Position numbers and translations under genes: made by a program | Shown: piece by piece, positions 1 to 11,438 of the stretch | Layout of the letters: every line of letters starts with the position of its first letter | How positions within the stretch are numbered: position 1 is the first letter of the stretch | DNA from: Axinella damicornis | Taxonomy: Eukaryota > Porifera > Demospongiae > Axinellida > Axinellidae | NCBI GenBank assembly: GCA_963931865.1 | Contig: OZ007513.1 | Coordinates: 11,247,467-11,311,466 of the forward strand | Direction of reading: 5' to 3' | DNA length: 64,000 nucleotides | The notes under the pieces: model-generated | Seen by the model: the letters and a program-made list of their open reading frames with translations, nothing else | What the model was told of the DNA's origin: nothing | Database searches by the model: none

Positions 1-1325
1 TTATACTTCCGAGTTTATTGTTGCAATCTTTTATTCGCCATAGCATTCGCAATGTCCGCAAAAGTAAAGTTCACAGAAAATATTGCAGCAGGTATGTAGC
101 TTTAGGAGGAAACTCCCCAGCCTTTTGAGCCCTACTCCCCTACACCACCGGGGGAACCATCACCTACTGCAGTTGAATGGTTCCTGCAGTAATATGTATG
201 TGTGTATCATCAGTATTCAAACACACGAATTGCTACTACACATTTTACACAAACCGATGTCACATTATACACTATGTCAATGTTCAAAGACTAAAAGGAA
301 CTTCAGCTCCAGATTCAGGATGTGTATCACAACACCTCTGAACCCTGACACTGGTATCTCATCATCAAAGTGTCTCGCTAAGATAACTGCTTGTTACCCA
401 TTTCCGGGTATAATGTCATATTGCCAAAAGAATATTACAGAATGAGTAAAGAACTTTAGCTCCAGACTCAGCATGTCTATCACAAAACCTCTTAACCCTG
501 ACACTGGTTCACTAAGTACGTAATAGCTGTGTAACCCTTTCCGCAGGGGCGTAGCTAGTATTTGGAGACTGAGGAGGCATGGAGTTCTCTGCGTGTGTGA
601 AGTGCGCGGCGAAAAATTTTCGAGCTAATTAACTATTCATAAGTTAATACGCAGTGCGCGCAAACAGTTGCTCTCAAAATGCTACAGCAATATGCTGGTG
701 CCCTGACTGTCCCAGACTTGCAGCACTATCAGCGTTAAGAGTATACGCCGGCTCATGGTCAGCCTAGCTCCTGTCTCTGTCATCAGATCGAACGCACATC
801 ATACGCGGAGTGTGCGAGACTCCGGACACGCGCATCATTATCCAGAAAAGCGAGGAGGCAACTGCCTCCCTTGCCTCATTGCTAGCTACGCCCTAGTTCC
901 GGCTATAATGTCATCATGACAAAGGAGTACTACAACTTTAGCTCAAGACTCAGCATGTTTATCACAAAACCTCTGAACCCTGATACTGGTACTTCATCAA
1001 TCAAAGTTAAGTGTCTTGCTGGCTTACTCAGATAAGTTATCCCTTTCCGGCTACAATGTCATAATGACAAAGGAAAATTACAGAACCTAGTAGCTCCACA
1101 CTCAGCATGTTTGTTGTGAAACTAACAGCTAAGCTAACCAGAGAAGTGCTGCAAATGCAACTCCTATAGCCTTTAATGGCTTCTAGGTAGCCAAATAGGA
1201 AGCTTTAGTATAGGGTTGCGGTTGCAGTTCTTCACAAGTTTGCTCATGCAAAGGTAGAAATTCACTTTCCGGCTGACACTGGAGTATTTAAAGTTCAGAA
1301 CAGAGTTCACTCTACAGTAAGCAAG
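1..1325. repeat. 5' flank built of modular upstream repeats plus a MITE
   Basis: No gene is recognised here. At about 296-540 and 915-1130 lie degenerate copies of a roughly 110-bp module (landmarks TTTAGCTCCACACTCAGCAT, ACCTCTGAACCCTGACAC, TCATCATGAAAGTG, AAGATAACAGCTTGTGTAAC). The same module recurs upstream of most first exons in the window. Bases 544-894 are a separate inverted-repeat element. The part near 1240-1325 resembles the immediate 5' flank of intact genes (AACAGAGTTCACTCTACAG just before the ATG). Confidence 0.6.
544..894. mobile_element. hAT-like non-autonomous element, copy 1
   Basis: A roughly 350-bp block begins CAGGGGCGTAGCTAG and ends CTAGCTACGCCCTA, so its ends are inverted repeats. 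A near-identical copy is at 34903-35254. Flanking bases TTCCG occur on both sides, which suggests an imperfect target duplication and insertion into an upstream module. No transposase is encoded. Placing it in the hAT group rests on the CAGGGGCG-type terminus and is an inference. Confidence 0.6.
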
Positions 1326-1740
1326 ATGGAGTTGACAGTGCTCTTTGTGAGATATTCGTGTAGCTATGTGTGCAATGAAATAACTGGTGTTGCTACTCTT
1401 ACTGGCACTAGTGTACCTAAGAGCAACCACATTTCATTGCCATGATCTCTCTACTGCTACACAGTTGAGCCACAATGTGTCAGCAGAGCTGATTTTGACA
1501 GTGTGGTGATTATGATAAACTTACCAATCTGAGACAATCGCATGCAGCCTATTTTACATCATGCACTCAGGAGTGTACACAGACTGCAAGGATGCCCTGA
1601 CACAAGGACAGACTACAAGTGGAGTCTACATCATCAAACCAGACAACCAGTCGGCATTCCAAGCATACTGTGATATGGACACAGATGGTGGTGGGTGGAC
1701 AGTGTTCCAGCGCAGAAAGGATGGATCAGTTGACTTTTAT
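1326..1740 (+). pseudogene. Relic FReD gene, exons collapsed
   Basis: Three pieces of the family gene survive. Bases 1326-1346 (ATG plus six codons) match exon 1, but the rest of the signal peptide is deleted and the frame runs straight into intron sequence. At 1467-1508 the start of exon 2 (EPQCVSRADFDSVV) is recognisable and then breaks off into a stop. Bases 1571-1740 are the first 170 nt of the FReD exon (VYTDCKDA, then CDMDTDGGGWTVFQRR), cut at the GSVDFY codons by a 29-bp minisatellite. The coil and CCP exons and the C-terminal two thirds of the FReD are missing. A long open frame continues into the satellite, but this is not a credible protein. Confidence 0.8.
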
Positions 1741-2295
1741 CTCACTATCAACTCCACCTCACAGAGGGTCTCACTGTCAACTCCACCTCACAGAGGGTCT
1801 CACTATCAACTCAACCTCACAGAGGCCAGAGGGTCTCACTATCAACTCCACCTCACAGAGGGTCTCACTGTCAACTCCACCTCACAGAGGGTCTCACTAT
1901 CAACTCCACCTCACAGAGGGTCTCACTATCAACTCCACCTCACAGAGGGTCTCACTATCAACTCCACCTCACAGAGGGTCTCACTATCAACTCCACCTCA
2001 CAGAGGGTCTCACTGTCAACTCCACCTCACAGAGGGTCTCACTAACAACTCCGCCTCACAGAGGGTCTCACTATCAACTCAACCTCACAGAGGGTCTCAC
2101 TATCTACTCAACCTCACAGAGGGTCTCACTATCAACTCAACCTCACAGAGGGTCTCACTATCTACTCAACCTCACAGAGGGTCTCACTATCAACTCAACC
2201 TCTCACTATCTACTCCACCTCACAGAGGGTCTCACTATCTACTCAACCTCAAAGAGGGTCTCACTGTCAACTCAACCTCACAGAGGGTCTCACTA
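1741..2295 (+). repeat. 29-bp minisatellite, site 1 (about 19 units)
   Basis: Imperfect head-to-tail copies of a 29-bp unit containing TCTCACTATCAACTC and ACCTCACAGAGGG. Units vary (CAACTCC/CAACTCA/CTACTCA, CTGTC/CTATC), and one or two are truncated. Because 29 is not a multiple of 3 and the unit lacks stops, all three forward frames stay open and yield artefactual repetitive ORFs. It directly interrupts the relic FReD exon. A cleaner array of the same unit lies at 17048-17486. Confidence 0.95.
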
Positions 2296-4030
2296 TTTCA
2301 TAGACTAGAAAGGACAGGAACTTTCATTAGCTATGCACGTATGTACGTATGTACAAATACCTTAAGGGCAAGCATGAATGTTAGGTATGGCCAATGCCCT
2401 GCTTGGCCCTGCTGTACATATGCCAATGTCATTCCATTATTCCACAGTCAGTACTCAGTTAGTATAGTGCAAACTACAATCAATTACCATAATGCTACAA
2501 TAATTTGCGTACGAAAAATGGCCTCCTTCCCAGGCTCCTTGCAGCTTCCATCACTTGCAGTACAGTTAAGTGGGAGAGGGCCTGCAAATTTTACCATGTG
2601 AGTGACGTCAGGGTAGAAAGACTGGCAGATTGACTTGAAATTAACGTGGGTCCACCACTGTTGCTCAGAACACCAAGAAGAGCGAAGGTACCAGGCAACA
2701 TACCACACTTGTCTAGGTGGTGGGGAGTGACAGTCATGCGTTGAACGTGTAGCTGGTTGAACAATACACAAAACGATGCATTCTTGATCGGAACAATTTG
2801 CCGTCTGTCAATTACGTCATGTTCACGTGAGGTATGGCCCCAGAAACTTCCAGCTCCCTAACATTCATTGCTTCGACATCAATGGTACATTTGTTTCTTC
2901 GTTGTAACCACACCGAAAACCATAAATCGGTATGTTTTAATTGTTGTTTGTGATACCACGTCAGAAAACACTTGGCTGGGTTGAATCACAGGTAGCGAGT
3001 GGTACAGGCAGCAAGTGGGCTGCGGGCGCCCACGTCCACCAAGAGGACGCCTGTGGTGCAGCGCCCGTGCGCAGAGCTGAATTTGAGGTAGCGAGAGGGC
3101 CTAGGGGGGGATAGGGAGGCGGTTTTAATGGCATAAAAGGCTAGAATCACTGCAAGTACCAAATTGCCACTCTGAGTACTTTTTTGCCTGAGGGGAGAAA
3201 CAACCAACCAACTAAAGTGGCATTGCGTCTGGCAATTTGGTAACTGTGGCCCCGTGCATGTTACTGTTGATTTTGGCTACCTTTGAACACTGAAGCACTA
3301 GCTATGTAGTAAGCATTTCATTGACTTCCCTAAGTGGATACTGACTGGTTTCTCAATGGTTGATTCAATTATACCCACTTACATGACACGTGTTCAAGTT
3401 CTCAGCTTGAGGCACAACGAATTTGATAGTGAAGTTGTTTAGAAACTGTTGTATGTTTATTCAGTCATGAATTTCTGCCTTGACCTTGACCTTCACAGGT
3501 CAAATTCGTCATTGTGAAGGGTATTTATTGTGTCATGAGTTTAAATTGGATGGGTGTTCATGGGGTCTCACTCATTTTGTGCCAATCTCACTCATTTTGA
3601 GGTGGGGTCTCACTCAAGTGAGGCTGCCGACCTTGACAGGTCTGTAGGTGTGCATCATCACAGTGTTCAAACACAAAATGAATCGATCCAATTTCACATA
3701 ATACACATTAAAGGAACTTCAGCTCTACAGTCAGCATGTTTACTACAAAAACCTCTGAACCCTGACACTATTACATCATGAAAGTGTCTGGCTAAGATAA
3801 CAGTTTGTGTAACAATAGACTCTGATAAGTGGACTTCCCTGGACTGGACTCACCCAAAACTTTGTTAAATGCCTTTTTCAGTGTAGGACAGAAGCTAAGC
3901 ATACTTATTCATTCACTAAGTTGCTTGCATAGCCTGCTTTCGTGTCTTTCCTTGAGTCGGTAGAGGTCAAAGGTCACATGCATATTTAATGAGCTTCCCA
4001 GCTGCAGTGAGAAAGACACTGCCATTCCAA
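2296..4030. repeat. Segmental duplication shared with 17487-19160
   Basis: No gene is seen. The flank of the first minisatellite (from TTTCATAGACTAGAAAGG through CCAATGCCCTGCTTGGCCC, the block near 2520-2880, and 3250-4030) reappears in the same order after the second minisatellite. The two copies differ by substitutions and by indels, for example the extra block at about 2960-3230 here. Bases 3250-4030 also hold an upstream module at about 3713-3800. Confidence 0.8.
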
Positions 4031-4910
4031 TCGTGATCCTGGATGATCTTTGGGTAGTGAAGCAACATGAGTAGAAAAAAGTCGGCTATTCAGTGCGGAA
4101 CTGCTCCGACTGAGACGATGTTTCCTCATTTTTATGAACCGTGGTAATCCCATCGCGGTTTTCAGGGTCTTAGCTCACGACTCGAAAGAAGACAAAGACT
4201 ACTATCTCCAACACTCAAAGGCCATCCACCGTAGGTAACAACAAGCTACTATCACGAGAGCAGATCGATATTTCAGACGACTAGAACCGGAGCCATACTT
4301 AGCGACCTCACATCGCAACCGTGAGGAAGCTTCCGCGGATTAATAACGAAATACCATAATCTTTCCGCATTACGTCAATATCATTGAGTCACGCCTTATT
4401 ACACTTGAGCAGCTTTTTCGCTGTACACAGCTCATGACAGATTCAACGAAGAAAAGGCTCCACACTCGGGCTGTTTTTCACAGCCCCCTGAACCCTGCAA
4501 TGGTGTATACCGGCATATCACTGTAAAAGGATTGGTTGTTTGGCGGCATAGTGGTTAGCTACCTTGGTTACAGACAGTCCATGAGTAAACAGTTTACAAT
4601 AAGGCAACCAGAAAGGAAGCTGGCCCAGATTATCTTACAAACCACACCTTATCACTTATAACCACTGAACATCTGTGAGGGACTAACCAGGTGTGTGAAT
4701 TGTTTTGAAGTGCTGTTGTAGTAACCCCTTGGGGGTGTTCCAACCATTGCCAGGGTATTTTGGTTGTAAGATAATCTGGGCCAGTTTCCTCTCTGGTTAC
4801 TCATTACAAACACCAAACAAACTATGACAACCCACTGTCTCCTTATTGTCTGCAACTAGGGTAACCACTCTGTGTATGTCATCATAAAAAGTGCCCCACC
4901 TACCTAGGTA
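4031..4910. other. Intergenic region, no gene recognised
   Basis: Bases 4031-4450 hold no recognised feature. From about 4450 the sequence resembles the upstream module. Bases 4640-4910 match the region just upstream of gene G (GTTCCAACCATTGC, GGTTGTAAGAT, TCTGGGCCAGTTTCCTCTC), where the corresponding 76-bp unit is amplified in tandem. Confidence 0.55.
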
Positions 4911-4912
4911 CA

Positions 4913-4920
4913 TATAAATA
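4913..4920 (+). promoter_or_regulatory. TATA box of gene A
   Basis: TATAAATA lies 70 bases before the ATG at 4983. Gene G has TATATAAAG at the same distance. In B-F the equivalent position reads AGATAAACAAAG, a weaker match. The role is inferred from position and sequence. Confidence 0.6.
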
Positions 4921-4982
4921 GCCTTTCTGTCTACACACACACACTAGCTAGCTGGAACAGTGATCACTCTTTAGTCAGCAAA

Positions 4983-7900
4983 ATGGTGTTGAAAGTGCTC
5001 TTCTTCCTGTCTGCACTGGCTCTGGTGAGCCTGTCAAATTGCCAAGAAGGTGAATTGTGAGATATTCGTGTAGCTATGTGTGCACTGAAAATAACTGGTG
5101 TTGTTACATCTTACTGGCACTAGTGTACCTAAGAGCACCACACTTCATTGCCCTAATCTCTCTACTGCTACACAGGTGAGCCACCATGTGTCAGCAGAGC
5201 TGATCTTGACAGTGTGGTCGCACAGATAGCTGCTATTGAGAGTGAACACAGCACCTGGCGAAATTCCACCCTCCACATTCTGATAAAGCTGAGAAAGTAC
5301 CTGCCGGATAATCCTGGTAAGGAAATTACAAGGCATTGGTGGTAGTTATGTTCAGAGGTTCTCTCTCAATCACAGCTCTCCTGCTCGATAATATTCCGGA
5401 CCAGCTGCAGATCATCCAGTCCAAGACCAACAGGACACTTGATGAGCTTGCAACGTTGCGAAATACCACCATTGATGGTACGTAGAATATAACTGGTCAC
5501 AAGAATTAATGAAGCCTATACCTATATGTACGCACCTCTTACATGCAGGTCAAGCATGTGATAGAATGGCTTACCTCACGTTGCGTGGGCAGATCAAACG
5601 TACCAGTAGTCACTGTAAACATCTACAGCAACTGGGGCCAAGTACTTCCCTTGGATGTTTGATACATGCCCTGGGACCATGCAGGGCATGTATACCCTGT
5701 TTGATACACGCCCTGGGACCATGCAGGGCATGTATACCCTAGCTGTTTGATAAATGCCCTGGGACCATGCAGGGCATGTATACCCTGTTTGATACATGCC
5801 CTGGGACCATGCAGGGCATGTATATCAATACATTAAGATTTTAACGTGAGTGTGTCTGTGCGTGACAGAAGTAGGATGTTCGTGGGGCGGGACTAGACTA
5901 GTGACATGCGGGATGCCGACCTTCGTACTGCAATTTTGAACTCTGCGAAGCAATGATTAATGTTCAAGAACGTTGGCAATGCATGGGCACAGGCATGGGC
6001 TGGAATCCAGCTGGGGCTACAAATGGATGCATACAATCGGCGAGCGCTCAAGCAGCAGTCGAAGCATACACAATCGGGGATCCGGGAGCAGCAGTAGAAT
6101 TTTGAAGCGGACGCAAGCGGCGAGCAGCAGCTGAAGCGGACGCAATCGGGGGCAGAGGCTGAAGCGGATGCAAACAGAGAGCAGCAGTTGAAGCGGACAC
6201 AATGGCGGGGAGCAGCAGCTGAACATGAAGCGGACGCAAACGGGGAGCAGCAGCTGAACAAGAAGTGGACACAGTTGGGGAGCAGCAGCTCTGCACAGAG
6301 AGCTGTGCGGTGCCGGATTACTCACGTAGGCGAACGATGGGGAAGCTACTTGTACCTTTGATGTTTGATACATGCCCTGGGAAGCCACAGCATAGTCTAT
6401 AATGACACGGACACAAGAGCTGTTTGTGTGCAGAAACACATGATGAAAAAGTACATTATTGTGTAGATCGCAGGTTCAAACTCTTGTGGGTAAGGGGAGC
6501 TAAAATATGTATTGGGATGCATGACCATCAGGCCATCCAGGAGGCATTTGTAATTATATCTAATATTGAGTATGCTCTTCTCTCATTCAGCTTTAGAGAC
6601 TTTGTAGGGAGTTGTATATATGGCTCACGACAACACAACGTACATACACTCTGTTTACAATTTTGTATAGGTAAGTAAAAGCCGGACAAGCTACTGGATT
6701 ACCTAAATAAACAAATGCAAGCTAAAACCAAAAACAACAGGCAAAACCACACTTGACACAAAACGTAAGATTAAAATGCAAAATCGATCCCATACATCCT
6801 TGCCAGTACTTGTTGAATGTCCTAGTCCTTTAACAAACAAACCTGACAGGCTGGCTACTGAGCTTCAATGTGGTCCCCAGTGCATCACAAAGTTATAATA
6901 ATATTATCATAGCCATGTACATATGTGCTTATACGTACCTACTTATATGTACCTCTCACATGCAGGTCATGCAAACCTCAAGGACAAGGTGGACACGCTT
7001 CAGGACAAAGTGGATATGATTGACATGCTCCATGACAAGGTGGACAAACTTCAGGACAAAGTGGTTAACTTGGAGGACAAATTGGACATGTTCCAGAACA
7101 CAACTGAAGCAAGCACTAGGAAACACCATCACGAGGTGGTGGAGCTACTACAGAACACCAGCTGCAGTTCGGACGGTAAGATGTAGTTTCATTCCCCGGC
7201 TCTCACACTGCAGAACAACGGGAGGGGCTGGTACATTCATCATGTGCATGCCATCAATGGTAGATGCAGGTCAGACATAGTTAGTACTGAGGAAAAATTG
7301 CATCTGGTAGCCAACATTTGACGCACATCTGCCAGAATGGTGGTAGAACCAATCAGATATATAGCTCAGTTCATTAGGCACGTCTCCTGCTATTCTTTCT
7401 CTGAACATTGGTAGCTCATAACTACATCTTGGCAGTGATCCTGATGCACCAAAATTAATTCTGGGACTAGCTACTACTAGTCAGATTCTCTTAGCACTAT
7501 ATACACTGCATAAAAAGTCATGCAGCCTGCAGACAAGGAATAAATTTCACCAGACACAGCAGTCTCCCTCACACTTAGAGCAGCATAGATCCTCTGACTT
7601 AACCACTAGTTGTTTCTTTATACCTTCAGAGTGTATACGTACGCACATGCACATGTACCTATTGGTACGTAAGACTAGTGGCCCAGAATTTTACTCCGCT
7701 CCATCCCCCCCCCCCCCCCCCCCCCCCCAAGGAATTGTGTGTCCAACCCTTACCAACCCCGAGAATGGGCAGGTGACTCACCTGGTACTTGATGGTAATG
7801 TTCCTGGCACTGTGGCACACTACTCCTGCGATGCTGGCTACAAGTTGCTAGGGAACGTGAGCAGGAAGTGTGTCAGGATGGGTCAGGAGGTGGTGTGGAC

Positions 7901-9158
7901 TGGGGAGGCCCCCACTTGTCAACAACGTAAGCCACTGTAAATGCATGTGGTCTGCTATAGTTACATATGGCCATGCATGGTGCACGCAATAATAACAAAC
8001 TAAACAGTTTGGACTCTTACGCGATGGGACATGGTGCATGCATTAATGCTCGAAGGTAGGAGTAGTGCATTAACAGGGAATGAGGCTAACAAGATATCAT
8101 ACACATGGAAGACAAAAGCAGAGACACAGATGAGACCAGGAAGGGATGAATAGTTAAACTGGCACAAACTTCCTAGCTACAACTATTCAATTTGCCACTT
8201 TGCTGACACTCAGCAACTTCATTCTCTTCGTTCGCTTGCTCACACTCACCCCAAAATGTCCTGCATTCACCCAGTATATCAACAACCAATGTATGTACGT
8301 CCCCTGCCACACCTTTTCAATAGCAGAGGGTAAAGTGTCAAAACAGATACATAGCTGAAGGAATTGGTGGGCTAATGCATAAGTGCTGAGCAGCTGCTAT
8401 AACACACTAGTTCTCCCATAACCCTAACTCCTAGCGTACTACAAAAAAGCACTGGCCCTTCAGCTATTGCAATGCCACAATTCATCATGAGCCCTGTACA
8501 TAATATGATTCATCCGTCAGGAGTGTACACTGACTGCAAGGATGCCGTGACCCAAGGACAAACTACAAGTGGTGTCTACACCATCAAACCAGACAGCCAG
8601 TCTGCACTCCAAGCATACTGCGACATGGACACAGATGGTGGTGGGTGGACAGTGTTGCAGCGCAGAGAGGATGGATCAGTTGACTTTTATCGCTACTGGA
8701 CTGACTATCAGCAAGGGTTTGGAAACCTTAGTGGAGAGTTCTGGCTGGGTCTGGACAAGATACACCGTCTAACACCTACTGCTACTCAGCTACGAATTGA
8801 TATGCAGGACTTTGACGGAAACTCACGTTATGCGCAATACTCAAGTTTCAGGGTGGGAGATTCAGTATCCAAATATACTCTGACAGTATCAGGATACAGT
8901 GGAACTGCAGGAGACTCTTTTACTTACCACGATGGATCCAAGTTTACCGCAAGGGACCAGGACAATGATCATTCTAGTGGCAGCTGTGCACAGCTATCTA
9001 AAGGTGGCTGGTGGTATAACTTGTGCCACCGTTCGAATCTCAACGGTCTCTACCTCCGTGGGTCACACTCCTCCTATGCTGATGGTGTGAACTGGGTGAC
9101 ATGGAGGGGATACCAATACTCCCATAAGTTCACTGAGATGAAATTGAGGAAGAACTGA
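4983..9158 (+). CDS. Gene A: secreted coiled-coil/CCP/FReD protein
   Basis: Six exons: 4983-5049, 5176-5316, 5376-5477, 6966-7175, 7732-7926, 8521-9158. They join in phase 1 throughout into 450 codons plus stop. Residues 1-22 are a signal peptide (MVLKVLFFLSALALVSLSNC) without the poly-Q tail of genes B-F. Residues 23-103 are two helical exons (VSRADLDSVVAQIAAIESEH; QSKTNRTLDELATLRNTT). Residues 104-173 are a coiled coil of LQDKVDx heptads ending in NTTEAST, HHHEVVELLQNTSC. Residues 174-238 are one CCP/sushi module (cysteines in VCPTL, YSCDAGY, RKCV, PTCQ; tryptophan in VVWTGEAP). Residues 239-450 are a fibrinogen domain with CDMDTDGGGWTV, YQQGFGNLSGEFWLGLDKI, the Ca-site-like DQDND and CHRSNLNG. 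Family knowledge suggests an oligomeric extracellular lectin; the ligand is unknown. All splice sites are GT-AG. The 3' half is nearly identical to gene D. Confidence 0.85.
5656..5825. repeat. Four tandem hairpin units in intron 3 of gene A
   Basis: A unit of about 42-46 bp is repeated four times. Each contains the inverted arms CATGCCCTG and CAGGGCATG around GGACCATG. A further partial copy (TTTGATACATGCCCTGGGA) follows repeat R1 at about 6362, so R1 lies between copies of this unit. Confidence 0.85.
5827..6350 (+). repeat. Interspersed repeat R1, copy 1 (intron 3 of gene A)
   Basis: Begins near CAATACATTAAGATTTTAA and ends near GAAGCTACTTGTA. The core is a run of imperfect 27-30 bp subunits of the type GAGCAGCAGTTGAAGCGGAC, followed by CTCTGCACAGAGAGCTGT and GGATTACTCACG. 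Other copies are at 9733-10220 and 32861-33330; a reverse-strand fragment is at about 21585-21640. Cys/Ala/Ser-rich reverse ORFs across it are composition artefacts. I could not assign it to a transposon class. Confidence 0.8.
7703..7728 (+). repeat. Poly-C tract at the CCP acceptor of gene A
   Basis: An uninterrupted C run sits just before the AAG acceptor of the CCP exon (starts 7732). It replaces the usual mixed pyrimidine tract. Equivalent tracts precede the CCP exons of C (23751-23780, then CTCCCC), D (interrupted, 30840-30853) and E (39627-39655). Confidence 0.9.
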
Positions 9159-9732
9159 ACTCCTGCTGACATGTGCATTATTTGTAGTAGCATGTAGCTA
9201 TAGGGGTGTAATCTTGTAGGTATATGATCTTCCTGTGAAAAGTTTTCATCCTTCCTATTGAGGCTCACATTGCCTGATTATACCTTATGTAAGGACAGTG
9301 CATCCCTTTCACGCATCCAGGTTGGAACCATTGCTTGGAGGGGGGCTGAGTACAATCACCCTATATGCAATGGGTTTGGTGGAAGTCTGGAAAATTGATT
9401 TTGGACCTCAGTCTGAACAATTTCGGACTCCATTTCAATTTTGGGCATAACCCCTTCATTCTCTACACTGGATCTACAACACTCCAGATAATGAACCACA
9501 GCAGAATATCCTCATTTTACAGCAGTCAATTGCAGTATGTAAATGTTACTAATGTTGCAGCATTTAGGTAATTACTACATATCTCCAAGCCTGCAATATT
9601 CCATTGTCATGTGACCCCAAAGGAGACATCTGATTGGTTGGAGGTCATGGGACCAGAACAGCTACAATCAACATGGAATGATTATCTCACCACAAGTTGA
9701 ACTGTGTACAGCCTACACTGCGGGACACACAA

Positions 9733-10220
9733 TCAATACATTAAGATTTTAATGTGTGTGTGTGTGTCTGTCTGTGCGTGATGGAAGTGGAATGTTCATG
9801 GGGTGTAGTCTCGTGGGGTGGGACTAGTCTAGCAACGCGTGACCTTCGTGCTTCAATTTACTGAACCTCAACTCCGCAGAGAATGTTCGAGAGCATGGAC
9901 CGGAATCCAGCTGGGGCTACAAGCGGATGCATGCAATCGGAGAGCAGCAGTCGAAGCGGACACAATCGGGCGAGCAGCAGTTAAAGCAGATACGATCGGG
10001 GAGCAGCAGTTGTTGAAGCAGACACAAGCAGCGAGCATGCAGCAGCTGAAGCGGACGCAATCGGAGAGCAGTAGCTGAAGCAGATGCAAACAGGGAGCAG
10101 CAGTTGAAGCAGACAATCGGGGAGCAGCAGCTCTGCACAGAGAGCTGTCCGGCACCGGATTACTCACGCTAGGCGAACAAGGGGGAAGTAGCTGAGCGAG
10201 CGAAGGGAGCGAAGCTACTT
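9733..10220 (+). repeat. Interspersed repeat R1, copy 2
   Basis: Same structure as the copy in intron 3 of gene A: a GT-rich leader, a GGACTAGTCTAG segment, imperfect GCAGCAGTTGAAGCGGAC-type subunits, then CTCTGCACAGAGAGCTGTCC and GAAGCTACTTGTA. It sits downstream of the FReD of gene A at the same place as copy 3 downstream of gene D, so copies 2 and 3 were duplicated together with the genes. Confidence 0.8.
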
Positions 10221-10475
10221 GTAAATTTTACTTTTGCAGACTTTGCGAGTGCTTGTATATAATACCTTGAGTACCCTTTATAATGATGCTGTATTCACTC
10301 CTCTCCATGGGAGTCTTGTCGTGAAAACACTGGAAGATGAATGTTATGTTGGTATCATGAATCAAATCAGAATGTCATCAAATGTGCAGATGGTTGAACA
10401 ACATGCAAAACATTGCATTTTCATTTGGAACAATTTGCTATTTGTCGACTACATCATGCTCACATGAAGAAATGT

Positions 10476-10476
<1 letters not shown>

Positions 10477-10542
<66 letters not shown>
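10477..10542 (+). repeat. Poly-C run followed by (AC)n microsatellite
   Basis: About 32 C residues followed by about 17 AC dinucleotides. Open frames across it (Pro/His/Thr runs) are artefacts. Confidence 0.95.
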
Positions 10543-10547
<5 letters not shown>

Positions 10548-11438
10548 GTACTACAAGTGATGAAAAACAGGGTGGGAGTGAGGCTATGTGAGCATTTTGA
10601 CAAATTTAATTTTAACCCTCCCTCAGTTCTTACAAAGGTTAATGTCACTTCGCGCTCTTGTTCACTGCGCAAGTTGCCACTACACGACTTCCCAGTGAGA
10701 AAGACACTGCAATCTAAAGAAGTATGGACTACCTTTGCTCTCATAAGGCCACAGAAACGGAGGGAGGCAGAAACGTCAATACTGCTGTGTGGACAGCTTC
10801 TTAACATCATTTATTTGCTCATTATGACCACACACACTAAGAACCACTCCCACATATCCATACATTTAATTGTTGCAATCTTTTATTTGTGATGCTGTAA
10901 ACACTCGCATAGTCTGCAAAAGTAAAGTTCACACAAATACGTATTGTTGCACTAGAGTAGTCAGTTAGGGGGAAAGTCCCCAGCCTTTTGAGCCCTACTC
11001 CCTGCACCACTGGGGGAGCCATTGCCAACTGGTTAAGTGCATGAGTTTCCCAAAACATGTTTATTTCAAAACGCATGTTTATTGCAAAACGTCTGAACCC
11101 TGACACTGGTTTTCATCATGAAAGTGCATCCTACGATAACAGTTTGTGCATACCCCTTTCTGGAATAGTACAGGACAAAGAAATGAACTTCAGCTCATGC
11201 TCAGCATGTCTATCAGAAAACCTCAAAACCATGACACAATTTTATCATGAAAGTGCATCCTAGCTTGTGTAACCCATGGGCCTACACAAAAGCTCCACAC
11301 TCAGCATGTTTATCACAAAACCTCTGAACCCTGACACAGGTTTACATCATGAAAGTGCCCCACCAAGATAAACAAAGTAGCCTTTCTGGTTGATAATTGG
11401 ACAAGTCACAGAACGGAGCTCACTCTACAGCAAGTAGA

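Larger units (their letters stand above)
9159..11365. other. Gene A 3' flank and gene B 5' flank
   Basis: Bases 9159-9720 are the family 3' flank, shared nearly unchanged with gene D and more distantly with B, C, E, F and G (landmarks CCAGATAATGAACCACAGCAG, TGTGACCCCAAAGGAGACAT). R1 copy 2 follows at 9733-10220. A 32-base C run and an AC dinucleotide run are at 10477-10542. The block 10560-11000 (AAGTTCACACAAATACG, GGGGGAGCCATTGCC) also occurs upstream of genes C and F. Upstream modules fill about 11080-11365. No protein-coding gene is seen. Confidence 0.6.

Noticed and set aside
5536..5640. Possible extra coil exon in gene A after TTACATGCAG
   Set aside because: The acceptor resembles that of the coil exon, but the following frame (GQACDRMAYLTLRGQIKR) has no heptads and no matching donor. 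At most it is a relic or chance.
5893..6439. Cys/Ser/Ala-rich reverse ORFs over R1
   Set aside because: Three overlapping frames are open because of the short internal repeats; similar artefacts appear in the other R1 copies with different sequences.
8569..8772. Second-frame ORFs inside FReD exons
   Set aside because: The same shadow frames recur in every paralogue because the FReD DNA is conserved; they lack independent support.
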